From positions 6,036 through 70,035 of the forward strand of contig PJRA01000428.1 of assembly GCA_016987375.1 (NCBI GenBank): DNA of 64,000 bases, read 5' to 3'. A model generated the notes under the pieces. The model was not told the origin of the DNA, searched no databases, and worked only from the letters and a program-made list of their open reading frames with translations. A program made the position numbers and the translations under genes. This DNA comes from Brachionus koreanus. Taxonomy: Eukaryota; Rotifera; Eurotatoria; Ploima; Brachionidae. The first letter of the stretch is position 1; each line of letters begins with the position of its first letter. Positions 10,297-22,210 of the stretch are shown here, in pieces.

Positions 10297-12363
10297 ATGG
10301 AAAAAAATTTTCAAGAAAAGTGTCCTAATGATTATGTAAAAAAGAAGCCTCTATCATTAGAAGAACTAATTGATAAGAGAAAACTTGAAGAACAAGAGTT
10401 ATCTAAACCAAAGTTTATGACTAAAGCTGAGCGAGAGGCGCTTGCAATAGAGAGACGTCGTCAACAAATAGAAGAACAGCGTATAAAATGTCAGACCATG
10501 AATAATTTTGGAAAAACTATTGGAGAATCAGATTCAAATTTCAAAGATGGTAACCGGACTAAGGAAAAGGAAAAAGAAAAAAAAGAAAAACGTGAACGAA
10601 CTTATAAATCGTTTGACTTAGAAGATAAATCAAGAGAAGAAGCTGCTATTAAAGAGAGGTATTTGGGTATAGTAAACAAAAAAAAGAAAATAAGAAGACT
10701 AAATGACAGAAAATTTGTTTTTGATTGGGATGGTTCTGAAGACACTTCTATTGATTATAATGAACTTTATAAAAAACCACATGAACTACAATTTTTTGGT
10801 CGAGGTCATATTGCAGGAATTGATATTAAACAGCAAAAAAAGGATCAATCGAAATTTTACGGAGATTTGTTAGATAAACGAAGAACCATGGATGAAAAAA
10901 TTCAAGAATCGTCTAGGTTACAGAAAATAGCAAAAAAAGATGCGAAAACAAAATGGGATGAGAGACATTGGAGTGAGAAACCTCTTGAAGAAATGGCTGA
11001 CAGAGACTGGAGAATTTTTAAAGAAGATTTTAGTATAGTGACAAAAGGTGGAAATATACCTCATGGTCTTAGAATGTGGTCAGAGGCAAAATTAAATTCA
11101 GAAGTCATTAAAGTTATCAATGCCATCGGCTATAAGGAACCAACTCCAATTCAAAGACAAGCTATACCTATCGGACTACAAAATAGAGATATTATTGGTG
11201 TAGCCGAGACCGGCTCTGGAAAAACAGCAGCTTTCCTGATTCCTCTTTTGGAATGGATTTTATCTTTGCCTAAAATTGAAAGATATGAAGACGCTGATCA
11301 AGGACCATATGCTATTATACTTGCCCCAACTCGAGAACTTGCTCAGCAGATTGAAGAAGAAACTGTTAAGTTTGGAAAGCAACTAGGAATCAAAACTGTT
11401 TCAGTAATTGGAGGTCTTTCAAGAGAAGAACAAGGATTTAAGCTTCGTTTAGGTTGTGAAATAGTTATTGGTACCCCTGGTCGCCTTGTTGATGTTCTTG
11501 AAAACAGATATCTTGTACTTAATCAATGTACTTATGTTGTAATGGATGAAGCTGATAGAATGATTAACATGGGATTCGAACAAGATGTTCAAAAAATTTT
11601 AGAATATCTACCTGTTACAAACTTAAAGCCTGATTCAGACGAAGCTGAAAATGCCACTAGCCTAATGACAAATTTTGCTTCAAAAAAAAAATATCGGCAA
11701 ACCGTAATGTTTACTGCAACTATGCCTGCACCATTGGAGCGACTAGCAAGATCTTATTTAAGACGTCCAGCAACAGTTTATATAGGTACTGTTGGAAAAC
11801 CTACTGAACGTGTTCAACAAATTGTAATAATGTGCAGTGAGGGTGATAAGCGTAACAAGTTGATAGAAGTTCTTGAACGAGGTTTTGAGCCACCAATCAT
11901 TATATTTGTTAATCAGAAAAAAGGTGCTGATGTATTAGCAAAATCACTTGATAAAATGGGATACAGTGCTTGCACATTACATGGTGGCAAAGGTCAGGAA
12001 CAAAGAGATTTTGCCTTATCATCATTAAAACAGGGAAACAAAGAAATATTAGTGGCTACTGATGTTGCAGGACGTGGAATAGATTTTAAAGATGTCAGTC
12101 TAGTAATTAATTATGATATGGCAAAAACAATTGAAGATTATACTCACAGAATTGGTAGAACAGGTCGTGCAGGAAAAAGTGGTGTTGCAATTACGTTATT
12201 AACTAAAGATGACGCACATTTATTTTATGACTTAAAAATGGCAATTTTAGAAAGTCCTGTTAGCGAATGCCCATATGAGCTAATGAATCATCCAGATGCT
12301 CAAAACAAACCAGGTACTATTGTACAAAAAAGGCGAAGAGACGAAACAGTTTACGTTAATTAG
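10297..12363 (+). CDS. DDX23: DEAD-box RNA helicase DDX23/Prp28 (U5 snRNP)
   Basis: This is the spliceosomal helicase that displaces U1 snRNA from the 5' splice site during tri-snRNP entry. A single uninterrupted exon encodes 688 residues from the ATG at 10297. The frame is open 23 codons further upstream, but those residues look like translated UTR, whereas [12 protein letters not shown] leads straight into the family's charged region with [14 protein letters not shown]. Visible motifs are the Q motif ([14 protein letters not shown]), AETGSGKT (about 303-310), [17 protein letters not shown] (417-420), [13 protein letters not shown] and [11 protein letters not shown] (from 617). The segment between DEAD and TAT contains [10 protein letters not shown] and [14 protein letters not shown], which is diagnostic for Prp28 within the DEAD-box group, and the C-terminus ([16 protein letters not shown]) also matches. 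It lacks the long RS-rich N-terminus of vertebrate DDX23 (about 820 residues). AATAAA lies at 12385, just past the stop. Confidence 0.97.
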   Translation: MEKNFQEKCPNDYVKKKPLSLEELIDKRKLEEQELSKPKFMTKAEREALAIERRRQQIEEQRIKCQTMNNFGKTIGESDSNFKDGNRTKEKEKEKKEKRERTYKSFDLEDKSREEAAIKERYLGIVNKKKKIRRLNDRKFVFDWDGSEDTSIDYNELYKKPHELQFFGRGHIAGIDIKQQKKDQSKFYGDLLDKRRTMDEKIQESSRLQKIAKKDAKTKWDERHWSEKPLEEMADRDWRIFKEDFSIVTKGGNIPHGLRMWSEAKLNSEVIKVINAIGYKEPTPIQRQAIPIGLQNRDIIGVAETGSGKTAAFLIPLLEWILSLPKIERYEDADQGPYAIILAPTRELAQQIEEETVKFGKQLGIKTVSVIGGLSREEQGFKLRLGCEIVIGTPGRLVDVLENRYLVLNQCTYVVMDEADRMINMGFEQDVQKILEYLPVTNLKPDSDEAENATSLMTNFASKKKYRQTVMFTATMPAPLERLARSYLRRPATVYIGTVGKPTERVQQIVIMCSEGDKRNKLIEVLERGFEPPIIIFVNQKKGADVLAKSLDKMGYSACTLHGGKGQEQRDFALSSLKQGNKEILVATDVAGRGIDFKDVSLVINYDMAKTIEDYTHRIGRTGRAGKSGVAITLLTKDDAHLFYDLKMAILESPVSECPYELMNHPDAQNKPGTIVQKRRRDETVYVN

Positions 12364-12582
12364 ATATTTTTTTTATAAAATCAGAATAAATGTTTAGTTA
12401 AATTTGAAAATTTAAGTTAATTGTGTCTAAAAAAGTATTTGTTAATAAAAAAATCAAAATCTTTATTTTTGTAAATTTTTATTTTTGAATTGAGACTTTT
12501 TTAAATTTTTAAATTAAAAATTCATCACGTATAAAATGTATCCGTATATAATATCAATCAGATAAAATTAGATATCGCTTTA

Positions 12583-12605
12583 GAAAAAAAAAAAAAAAAA
12601 AAAAA
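12583..12605. repeat. Poly(A) run
   Basis: A run of about 22 adenines in the 3' flank of the helicase gene. It could be a retroposed tail, but I see no obvious body to its left other than the gene itself. Confidence 0.6.
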
Positions 12606-12791
12606 CCTAAAAACAATTTGATTATTAAGTCCAAATTAAAAAACCTAATTTCAAAAATTTCAATCAAAAATCCAATATTCGATTTTAACACTCCCTAAAA
12701 ATAATAGTAATAAAAAACTAAATAACATTCATTAGCAACGAGGCTGAAAAGAAGACTTTTGTCGTTCGGGCAAGTCCCGGGAAATTCCCAA

Positions 12792-12938
12792 AGGATACTG
12801 GGCAATTTGGAAAAAAATCCTAATTTTTAATTTTAAGATATCTTTTTAAAGATCTCGTCGAGCTGAAACCTAAAATATTAAAAATTTTGAAATCGGACCA
12901 TTATTTCAAAAATTATATGAGCTTAAAGCCAAAATAGG
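12792..12938 (-). repeat. Partial, inverted copy of the 13.6-kb foldback element
   Basis: It begins AAAGGATACTGGGCAATTTG and continues through TTTTTAAAGATCTCGTCGAG, then AAATCGGACCATTATTTC and ATATGAGCTTAAAGCC. This is the reverse complement of the right arm plus loop of the element at 13557-13822, with scattered differences. The second arm is absent. The two copies therefore lie head to head, 0.6-0.8 kb apart. Confidence 0.8.
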
Positions 12939-13556
12939 CTTATTACTTAAAATGACAGTATCTTGGTCATTTCTAAAGCTTTTAAAATATTTTTTTTAAG
13001 TTATGTTCAGAAATAAAAGAGGAATTCAAAAAAAATAATAATATGGTTATTCCACTAAAAATTTATCTTACAGTCCTGAAAAACCAAAAAATAGGTTATA
13101 AAAAACTAGACTTTAATTGGACATAATTTAGACAGCTTTTTGTGGGAACCATTACAAACATATTTGTACTTAAGCTAATCAATACCTAACCTAAAGATTT
13201 AAGCGTCATCTTAAGCCATGATGAGGAAATTCCTATTTTGTTTTTATTTAGCTTATAGTTAGAATCAAGTCGAGCTGGGCAATGAGCACATGTACGATGT
13301 AGATTATTCATTGTTAACTAAAGTGTAGGAAATGAAATATTTATTTTAAAAAATACTAAAAAGAAAATTTATCCAATAGGACTAGTGAGTAAGTGTCATG
13401 TGTCATTGTAGAACATTTAAAAATTACCTTCAACTTTCATTTTTCAAAAAAGAAATAATTAAAAATATTACTGTTTATTCACTGTTTAACCTTTTTATTC
13501 AGGTCGACGGTCCAATGACATGGGGGTACTAGGGGGTCAAAAACAGCTACATAACC

Positions 13557-13822
13557 TATTATTTTCTTTACTATTATTTTTAGAATTTAGAATTAGAAAA
13601 TAAAGGATAATGGGCAATTTGGAAAAAAATCCGTAAGGCTTTAAGCTCATATAATTTTTGAAATAATGGTCCGATTTCAAAATTTTTGACATTTTAGGTT
13701 TCAATTCGTCGAGATCTTTAAAAAGATATCATAAAATAAAAAATTAGGATTTTTTTCCAAATTGCCCATTATCCTTTATTTTCTAATTCTAAATTCTAAA
13801 AATAATAGTAAAGAAAATAATA
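13557..13822. mobile_element. Foldback/MITE-like element with perfect 76-bp inverted arms
   Basis: Left arm 13557-13632 and right arm 13747-13822 appear to be exact reverse complements by eye. They enclose a 114-bp loop that contains GTCCGATTTCAAAATTTT and TCGTCGAGATCTTTAAAAAG. It encodes nothing, so it would be non-autonomous. The right arm overlaps the start of a 73-bp tandem duplication (13807-13952), and a partial flipped copy lies at 12792-12938. I cannot see a target-site duplication that would fix the superfamily. Confidence 0.75.
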
Positions 13823-13952
13823 TAAATAAAATTGGTTAGTTTTTTCTTAAAATGTTCTATCTCAGATACTTGTTTTTTTAGTAAAGAAAATAATATAAAT
13901 AAAATTGGTTAGTTTTTTCTTAAAATGTTCTATCTCGGATACTTGTTTTTTT
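13807..13952. repeat. 73-bp tandem duplication
   Basis: AGTAAAGAAAATAATATAAA through GATACTTGTTTTTTT occurs at 13807-13879 and again at 13880-13952, with one visible difference (CAGATAC versus CGGATAC). Unit one begins inside the right arm of the foldback element, so the duplication is younger than the insertion. Confidence 0.9.
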
Positions 13953-16900
13953 ACACGTGGTTAATTGACATTTCGGGAGTATCTTCTCATTTCAGCCCAT
14001 AACTAGACTTTAGTATTTATGACTTTTTTTTTCCATTTTACTATTTAATTTATTTAAAATATAGTTCGGCAAAGCCTTGGGCAGGTTGGAATTGAATTTT
14101 AGCCCTTCCTTTCAGCCACATGAGGAATTTTTTTGAGAAATAAAATATAATTGAAACAAAATGTTAAATTAGATTAAACTATACAGTTTGTGCTTTATAA
14201 TATTTTGCTATTAGTAATTAACGAATCTGGATTTTTGTCTGCTAGAAAGAGAACTATAATTTTTGATTATTAGAGTCTAACAGAATTGCATCAGTTGAGA
14301 ATGCTGTCACGTAATGGTATTCAATAGAATTTCGTCAATTTTCTAAACTAATGTATAATATTGATTTTATATTTTTTTCTTAAAGCTAATTTAAATTTTT
14401 CAAAATAAGCACCAGTAAATATTTCTATAAATTTTGATACAATTTTGTTTGATATCTTAAATTTCTTTACCAACTTAATTAGAAAATTTTTTAAATAGAA
14501 TTGAAATTTTTTTGATCAAATTTAATAAAAATCGAATAATTTGCTCGAAATGTCATGTCAATTTGATTTACAAGCCAAGCAAAAATAATCGAAATTAATA
14601 CGGGGTTGTCTGCTTTCCATAGATCATCTAATTTATAATGGGAGTTTTGATGAATTTTTTACCAGTAATTACTGAAAAGTTTGAATTTCTTAATGCACTC
14701 AAGTCATCTTCTTTCTGTCTAATTTCAGCATGTTTTTTATTTTAATTTTAATTCAAGTTGTCGACGAATTTTTTTAAGATTTGGATTTTTCGACTCAGAG
14801 TAAAATCTTAACAATTTCAAGAAATAATGTTGGCAAGGTAAAATTTTTGATCAAATTTCAATTAGCTCTTTTTGCTCAAAATTTTTAATGCGCAATTATA
14901 TTGCATAGCAATATGTACAGTCTTTTAACTTTTAAAACTTTAAAATTTAAATATCTAATGGAATATAATTGAGAATTTAAACCTATTAAATAAAAAGGGC
15001 AAATTGAATATTTTTCTCAAAAGTTATTTGTTTAAGTGATGCAATTGACAAGCTATAAACAGGTCTCGTAGTATCGAGTTTGATCTTGAAAATAAGTAGG
15101 TACTGATAAAATTAGAATATGATTGTTCGTTAGTTACATGAATATTGATTCTGATTGTATTTAATAAAAACATAATATTATCATCAAAAAAATGTGTGGT
15201 TTATTTATTTGTAGTTAACAAAAAATCAAGCAAAATTTTAATATTTTTCCCAAGCCATGTCTGAAAAAATTTGAAATTTTAATTATCTTAAATTTATTTT
15301 TGTTCTTTGAAAATTCAAATATCAAGTTTAAATTATACAATTTTTTTTTCCAATTTCAGAATAATTTTATTTATACATACTGAAATAAAACTCTTTTAGA
15401 CGAAATTTCTGAATATTTTGTTCTTTTCAAAAAGAATAAGAGAATAAGATCATGAAGATGCTTAAGTTTGAGAGTAAAGCATAAATCAATCGGAACATCT
15501 TATTCATTTTTTTTCATACTTATAATTGATCTCACAAACAAAAAGAAAAACTTTCTTTTCATTTATTTTTTTCAATGAATAATATATATATTTTAATTTT
15601 AGAATTAAATGAATCTACTCTTTTTAGTAAAAATAAGTTCTTATAATTCAATAGAGTAAATAATTCAAATAATTTAGAAAAGCTTTTTTCTTTGCCACAC
15701 TTCAATTTTTAATAAGCATGCCAAGCTATAAAAATAACAATTAAGTTTTAATAAAAATCTTATGATATTGACTTTTGAACAACTCATGAAAGACGGCAAT
15801 TTATTTTTAGTGTTTTTATTTTCTAGCCAATAATATGCTTTACATCTAATTAAAAATGAGCTGAAAATATTTTTGAGCAAAAGAAAAGAACTAATTGCCT
15901 TATTGATTTTCGGAACTTTTGGTCAATTTTGTAGATTTTTTTTTAGAATCAAATTTTAAATCGCCAATGTTAGAAAAAAAAATTTTCTGAAGCTTTTTTA
16001 AAAATTTCCCAGATAAACATAATTTTATAAAGAATTAATTACTAATTTAAAAGCCCATTCAACCAAGTATATAATTAATTCGATTTAGCTTTTGAACACC
16101 AATTATTGTCACAAAATTATTTTTCGAATAAAACTGAATAATATGATGAGTCTTAGTGGCTTGTGTGTTTAATCTTTCTTATAGAATTATTTTCCTAACG
16201 CAAATTGTTTTCAATTATTTTTTTTTTTCAATTTTCTAACAAATTGTTTATTTGCAAAATTTTTACTAAATAATGTGGAGATTTTAAGCTCTGATATTAT
16301 TTTTTTTCATTAGCAAATAAAATTCGAAAAACTTAAATGAATTAGCTAAATTAGCGAAAGCATTCATAATGGAAATTTTTTAAAATACGTAAATCAATAA
16401 TTGCTCACAATCTTTCAATTAATTCTTGAATACAAGATATTGTTTTGAAATGTTTTCTAAAATACTTAAATTTTGTCTGGTCGATCAAGATAAATTGAAG
16501 TATTTACTTTTAGATTTTCCAACAACTAAATTTGACATTTTTTTTTGCAAACAAGTAGATAAATTGACGTCAAATGTTCTGATAATATCGATTATTTTGA
16601 ATAGAATTTTAATTTGTCTCTTTTTATACAAAAACTAAATAGTTGTCTTGAAGAAGAAGAATAATGATTTGAAAATGAATAGATTGTTTAGTATATGATA
16701 ACTGTTCAGATTTCATTTAATTTTATTCAAAATGAACGTGATCTTTGTAACAAAATACACAGTAAATGAAATCTAAAAGGAATTTAATATCAATATTAAT
16801 TTGATTGAACAAACAGTATCCGCTTAATTTCCACAAATAAATAAAACTTAAAATAATAGCATCAAAACTAACTGAAAAATGTTAAAAGCCGAGCTCATTT

Positions 16901-17585
16901 AAATTCAATGGCACATATTGATTTGCTTTTAAATACAAATTCTTATTTTTATATAAAACAATTTCAAAAACCCAATTAATCAATTGTCACAGCTTTTAAA
17001 AGATCATTTAAAAATCAGTTAAATAAATACCTGAAAATATTAATTTTTTGAGAAAAAGCATTTTTAAATACATTTAAATTAAAGCGAAGTCTTTTATTTT
17101 TTTTGATCAATTTGTTCATTTATTTTAGCCAAATAAATGTGCTAAAGCGTGTGATCATGTGATCGATAAAATTTTGTGGTTTCCTCTTTATTTATTTTAT
17201 TTGATTTAAAGAGCACAATTTTTAACTTTCGGCACATCAATAACAACTAGCAATTTGTTTGAGCCATATTTACACTAGTAAACTAAACTAAAAAAGAAAA
17301 AAAAACAACACGAAAAGACGTGTGTTTGCCTGATTATGAATACAAAATATTTCGACAGAGGAAAAAACTTTTTGTTGTTGACATTAAAAATTCTATAGAA
17401 ATTTTTAATTAGAAAAGATAATTTGAAATATTAAGATCAAGCCACGATTTAACTTAAGACGTTTCAAACTAAACGTAACATAAACATTATTCGTATATAT
17501 TAAGCGAATGAATGTTAGGCAATTTTTTATTTAAGTTAAATAATTGTTTATTATTATTTGATAAATTTAAATTGCATTCGATTTT

Positions 17586-17632
17586 ATTTATATTTATATT
17601 TATATTTATATATATATATACATACATATATT
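17586..17632. repeat. (TTTATA)n/(TA)n microsatellite
   Basis: Repeated TTTATA units pass into TATATATATA and then ACATACATATAT. Simple-sequence repeat with no other content. Confidence 0.85.
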
Positions 17633-19618
17633 CCACTATTCTGCTTACTAATTGAACTTCGAATTTAATAAATCAAAATTTTTATCAAAAAATATTTTAG
17701 AAGCGTATTTGCTTAAAAGCTTAAGGCTAATATTAGGAATAATTGATTTTTGGTATAAGTCACAAAATTAATTAACTATTTTTATGTTTTAATAAACAAA
17801 AAATTATATTCGTCGTCAGTTCGCTCGGCAACATGCAGCCTAATAAGAAAACTGGAAAAGCTTAGAGGCATTGTGATTCATTCATGTATGCAATATTTAA
17901 TAGAGACTAAACATGGAATGACAAATTTAATGTTTATTAATCTAGATTTAGAATCTTTATAGGCACCTTAATTTTCTTTGAAACTTAATTTTGTTTAATT
18001 AAAGATCTATTTTGACGTTTGATTAGATTAATTATGAACGCTTGCTTACTCTTTAACAATATTGCAATTTTTAAAATTTGAGTACTGGATTGAATTTTCT
18101 ACAAACGAAGAAGAAGTAAATAATGAACATTATTATTCTAATCTTTAAATTTAATAGTAAATTAAGACCTTAAGCGCAATATCAACTATATATCAACTAA
18201 AAAAACATTACTAATAAAATTCTTCACTTTTTGAATTAATCTTTTAAATAAACACATTACGTTTTGAATTTTGAGTACACAAATAATACAATAAAATCAA
18301 ATTAAGTATCAGCAGAATTAGTTGTCAAAACATTTACTGTTACAAGTCAGGATGATAAATTTTGATTGAATAAATTAAAGCACCACTGTGATTTCAATAA
18401 TTTACGTTGACGATCATGCTGCTGAAAAAAAAACTCAAATTGATTTTGACTTCAATGATGATTTGACTTCTGCTCTTATTTCCGTAATTAAACAAAAATA
18501 AATTGAAATAAAGCTATTTAAAATCATTCGTTCAAAAATAACGTTGTCTGCTTCTAATTATTACGACAACAAAATAATCAATGCATTATTCTTTATTTTT
18601 TTGTATTTTATTTTTCAAAGATTAATTTTTTTTTTCGCTGTTTGTACCTAAATAATAGCAACAATAAATAGTTGAGCTTGCTTTTTTCAGTAGATACTTA
18701 GTAGATACTTAACATTCAATTCTATTCCATCAAATAATTTGTCGAAAGATATTAAAAGACGAAAATTTATTATAAAATATTTATATTTGGCGAAAACTAT
18801 TGCCAAAAAAATTGTTTGAACAAAGCAGTTTAAAAAATTTAAAGTAAATTCCATAAAAAACTAAGGTGTTTGTTTGAATTAAACAATTTTTTTTAATATC
18901 ATATCTTTATTGGATGGTTTATTTGAAAAAAAAATTAATATTCTGTTTGCTCGAATAAATAAATAAATGACAAGTCTTAAAAGTATCTGCCAAATATTAC
19001 GTACGGCCTTCAAAACAAACACTAAAATCTATTTAAATATAATGAAATATTTCACTTTATTTACAGAAATAAAAAATTTTTAATTTAATTAGTGCATTTT
19101 GATTAGCAATTGTATTCTTCTTTTTTCTTTTTTGTAAATAATGTTTAGGATAGATCATTTCACTTTAAGGAGCAAGTGTCTGTGCTTTTGGATTTTTATA
19201 TATCTAATAAATTAGTATGAGCTGTGTGAAACAGATAATCTTTAGTTACAATATAGTATTTGTTGATTTTTCAAAGTATGTCTATGGAAAAGAAAAGACT
19301 TTACCTTTTAATTATTTTTATTATTTCAGTTTATTTTATGTTTTAAAAATAAATTGCATTTCTCCATTGATCATTGATTTTTGCTTAAATTTTAATTATA
19401 AATACCAAATCATCTATTAATATTAGGCTTTTATTCATAATTAATCAGTAATTTATAAAATCAAAAATAAGAAAAATGCTTGCAAAAATTCATAATTTTT
19501 TTTTAACTCCACTAATTTTATATTTTTGGAAATAATTTTTCATATTTGCAAGAAAAACTCTATCAACAAATAGAAATGATAAGCAAACTAAACTCAAAAC
19601 AATTTCTCCGCCCATTGA

Positions 19619-19707
19619 CCAATAAAAATTTTACCCTAAGTAAAACAATACTTAGTTTCTATTGGTAGTATTTTATTTTAATATCATTTTTTACACCATG
19701 AACCAAT
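19619..19707. promoter_or_regulatory. Cluster of three CCAAT boxes, possible upstream element of the ETS gene
   Basis: CCAAT at 19619 and 19703 on the plus strand and ATTGG at 19661 (inverted CCAAT) fall within 90 bp. The first two bracket a small palindrome, CTAAGTA at 19636 with TACTTAG at 19649. The cluster is about 540-620 bp upstream of the first predicted ETS codon. CCAAT boxes bind NF-Y in animals; the promoter role here is inference from position only. Confidence 0.25.
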
Positions 19708-20241
19708 AGATATTTTTATTTTAAAGCATTCATTATATTTTTTCTATAAAAAATTTCTTCTTTATCGAAAAAAGAGATTTATTTTTGTTTTTTCTTATAA
19801 TTGTCATTTGACTTCGTCGTTGTCGGTATTGATGATTTTGCGCTACCGTTTCTATTGCCGTTTTGTTCAATTTTTGAACATAATCTTCCAAGTAGAGTCA
19901 TTTAGAGGATATAATTTTAAATGGCAATAGTCAAATTTATTTTCCCTTTTACAAAATCAATTTTAATATTTTATTAAGAATACGAATATTTTTTAAAATT
20001 AAAAACTTCCTTTTAAATAAAAAAGCACTTCTGTAGGAATTTATCTTTTTCATTTAGCAGATGAGTAGGAATAAAAATCAAATTCTAACTTTTTGTAAAT
20101 AACCAAGAATCAGCTTTTATAATTTCCTTCATTTAACTAACAAATTTTTTTTATCTTTAGAATTAATTAAACGACGCAAGTTAAAACAAAAAACACAGGA
20201 ATTAAAAAAATTTATCTAAGATAATATTTTTAAACATAAAA

Positions 20242-21586
20242 ATGATGCTTACAGGTATATTTCAATTTAAAATTTCTAAATAAGTTTCAGTTCATTTTTT
20301 TTTAAGAATGCAATACAAATAATAATGGAAATAAAATTTCATGGACTCCTTTAAGCAGCGGAAGTTCAACAAGTAACAGTAGCAACAGTAGTAGCTCAAG
20401 TACAAATTCAAATAATAGTAACAACAGAAATTCAAATTCCAATGATTCCAATTCTCAATGTAAGAAAGTTTGCTTATATTTTATCCACAATTTTGACTTA
20501 GACATATTTCAATTTTCTAAAATCTAATCTAAGTTCTTATTTTTGATGATTTTTATGTTTTTAGCCTTTAACCACGGTGGAAATTTATCAAATAATTCTA
20601 ATGTTGGTAGCCGTCTTGTAAAAACTGAATATGATTCTGCACAATGGAATATAAAAAGCGAACCAACAAGCAATCATCAAAATCATAATAATTTGCACAA
20701 TACCAACGTTATCAGAAATGTTACTAGTATGCAAGATGCATATCATTTATTTGCTAATTCTTCTCCTCGGTTTGGATCTCCAGGCACTGGACAAATTCAA
20801 TTATGGCAATTTTTACTTGAATTACTTTCAGATGCAAGCAATTCAGCAATTATTGGTTGGGAAGGAACTAATGGTGAATTCAAACTTATAGATCCTGATG
20901 AGGTTGCAAGGAAATGGGGTGAAAGAAAAAGTAAACCTAACATGAATTATGACAAGCTAAGTCGAGCATTACGTTATTATTATGATAAAAACATAATGAC
21001 CAAAGTACACGGAAAGCGATATGCTTACAAATTTGATTTTCACGGTCTGGCACAATTAAACCAGCCATCTTCAGTTGCGGCAGCGGCTGCATCGGCTGCC
21101 GTTTCAATGGTTGACAATAGTGCAGCAGCTGCTGCTGCATACAAGTATCAGTCTGATTTGCTAATGAGAAGTTATGCTGGTTTTACATACTCTCACGCAA
21201 ATAAATTTTCATCTCCATCGGTTCACCACGTTACTCCTCAATCTCCATCACCAACTTTTCCTAATTATCATCATTCAAACAGTTCAAATAGTTATTGGCC
21301 TTCATCAAATCATACAACACCAAATCAGCATCACCATTTAGTTCATCATTCTCATTCAGCAGCAGCAGCCGCAGCTGCTGCCGTCGTCAACAACGGATAC
21401 GATAATTATTTTACCAATGCAAATAACGCCGCAGCAGCAGCTAGCTCTTACTTACAACAAGCCTATTGGTCATCACCAGTTGCTGCTGCTGCCGTTATTT
21501 CGAGTCCGTCACATCATCACCTTCATCATCATAATAGTCTTCAACATCATCATGGTCATCATCAGCCAACAATTACTCCATTCTAA
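20242..21586 (+). CDS. ETS-domain transcription factor, FLI1/ERG type
   Basis: A sequence-specific DNA-binding regulator acting in the nucleus. The model has three exons, 20242-20254, 20307-20459 and 20565-21583, with the stop at 21584. The introns are 52 and 105 nt with GT/AG ends, the joins are in phase, and the product is 395 residues. The start MMLT at 20242 is inferred from phase and is less certain than the rest. The ETS domain begins at about residue 131 with [15 protein letters not shown] and contains [57 protein letters not shown] and KFDFHGLAQ, essentially the FLI/ERG recognition helix and wing. Upstream are Ser/Asn-rich sequence and an LVKTEYD/IKSEP stretch resembling sumoylation-type motifs. 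Downstream are four polyalanine tracts and histidine-rich runs. No pointed (PNT) domain is encoded. AATAAA lies at 21593. Confidence 0.93.
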
Positions 21587-21959
21587 ATATAAAATAAATT
21601 TTGAATTTAAATATTGTAGCCTAAATATTAATTACAAAAGATATTTTTTTATTATATTCGTTTTTATTTTAAATCTTGTAAAATTTATTTATAATAAAAT
21701 TTACTTATGTTCTAAAAGCCTTAAAATTGTTTAAGAAATAAAGATTATTTTTTATACTATCCATACTAAATTTAATTTTTATCGAATTTTTTTTTCAATT
21801 TTTAAGTTTGCTTTTATTTTGAAGCCTTGATTTATTGTGTTCAAGCATACTAATTGTGATAAGATAATTTTCTTAGGATTTAATTTTATTTTTGATAAAT
21901 CTTTAAATTATTAATCAATTATAAATTATAATAAAAGTGCCTCAAATCATAAACCTTAA

Positions 21960-22210
21960 GAGTTAGGTTGGCATGTCTGCAAGTCAATCAAAAAGAGAGT
22001 TGAAGTTTTGATCGCACAAGGGAAATAGATTTTATGAATGTCTTTTCAGTACCTGAGTGCATGTTATAGCCCCATTTCATCATTGAAAAAGTGGAATCAG
22101 CTAATTGCGGTGCGGGACCAATTCAATGCAGTGATCTCTGTTTCAGATTGGATGTGTCGCTTTAACGGTATCGAAATGGAGATGAGCACCCTTTCATAAA
22201 ATCCTTCCGA
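21960..22210. other. GC-richer island of unknown nature
   Basis: Base composition rises sharply against the surroundings (for example CTAATTGCGGTGCGGGACC near 22100). Read on the minus strand, part of it looks protein-like (KRHIQSETEITALNWSRTAI, then FHFFNDEMGL) with stops. It may be a decayed exon or transposon remnant. It does not match any spliceosomal RNA I could recall, and no tRNA-like fold was evident. Confidence 0.3.

Larger units (their letters stand above)
13953..20241. other. 6.3-kb gene-free region upstream of the ETS gene
   Basis: I find no coding sequence, only short AT-driven open frames. A TTTATA/TATA microsatellite lies at about 17586-17632. Long gene-free flanks beside a developmental transcription factor may carry enhancers, but nothing in the sequence proves it. 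A CCAAT cluster close to the ETS gene is listed separately. Confidence 0.45.

Noticed and set aside
12937..12946. GGCTTATTAC, resembling the first bases of a rotifer spliced leader as I remember it
   Set aside because: Only ten bases match, there is no following splice donor or Sm-type site, and it lies at the edge of the partial foldback copy.
16426..19420. Small frames of 67-70 residues at 16426 and 19217
   Set aside because: Composition is that expected of random AT-rich DNA; no start context, splice sites or motifs.
20937..21140. Minus-strand open frame opposite the ETS exon
   Set aside because: Glutamine-rich product is simply the antisense of polyalanine codons of the ETS gene.
21417..21734. 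Plus-strand open frame overlapping the ETS 3' end
   Set aside because: Out of frame with the conserved ETS exon and composed of shifted Ala/His tract codons and UTR.
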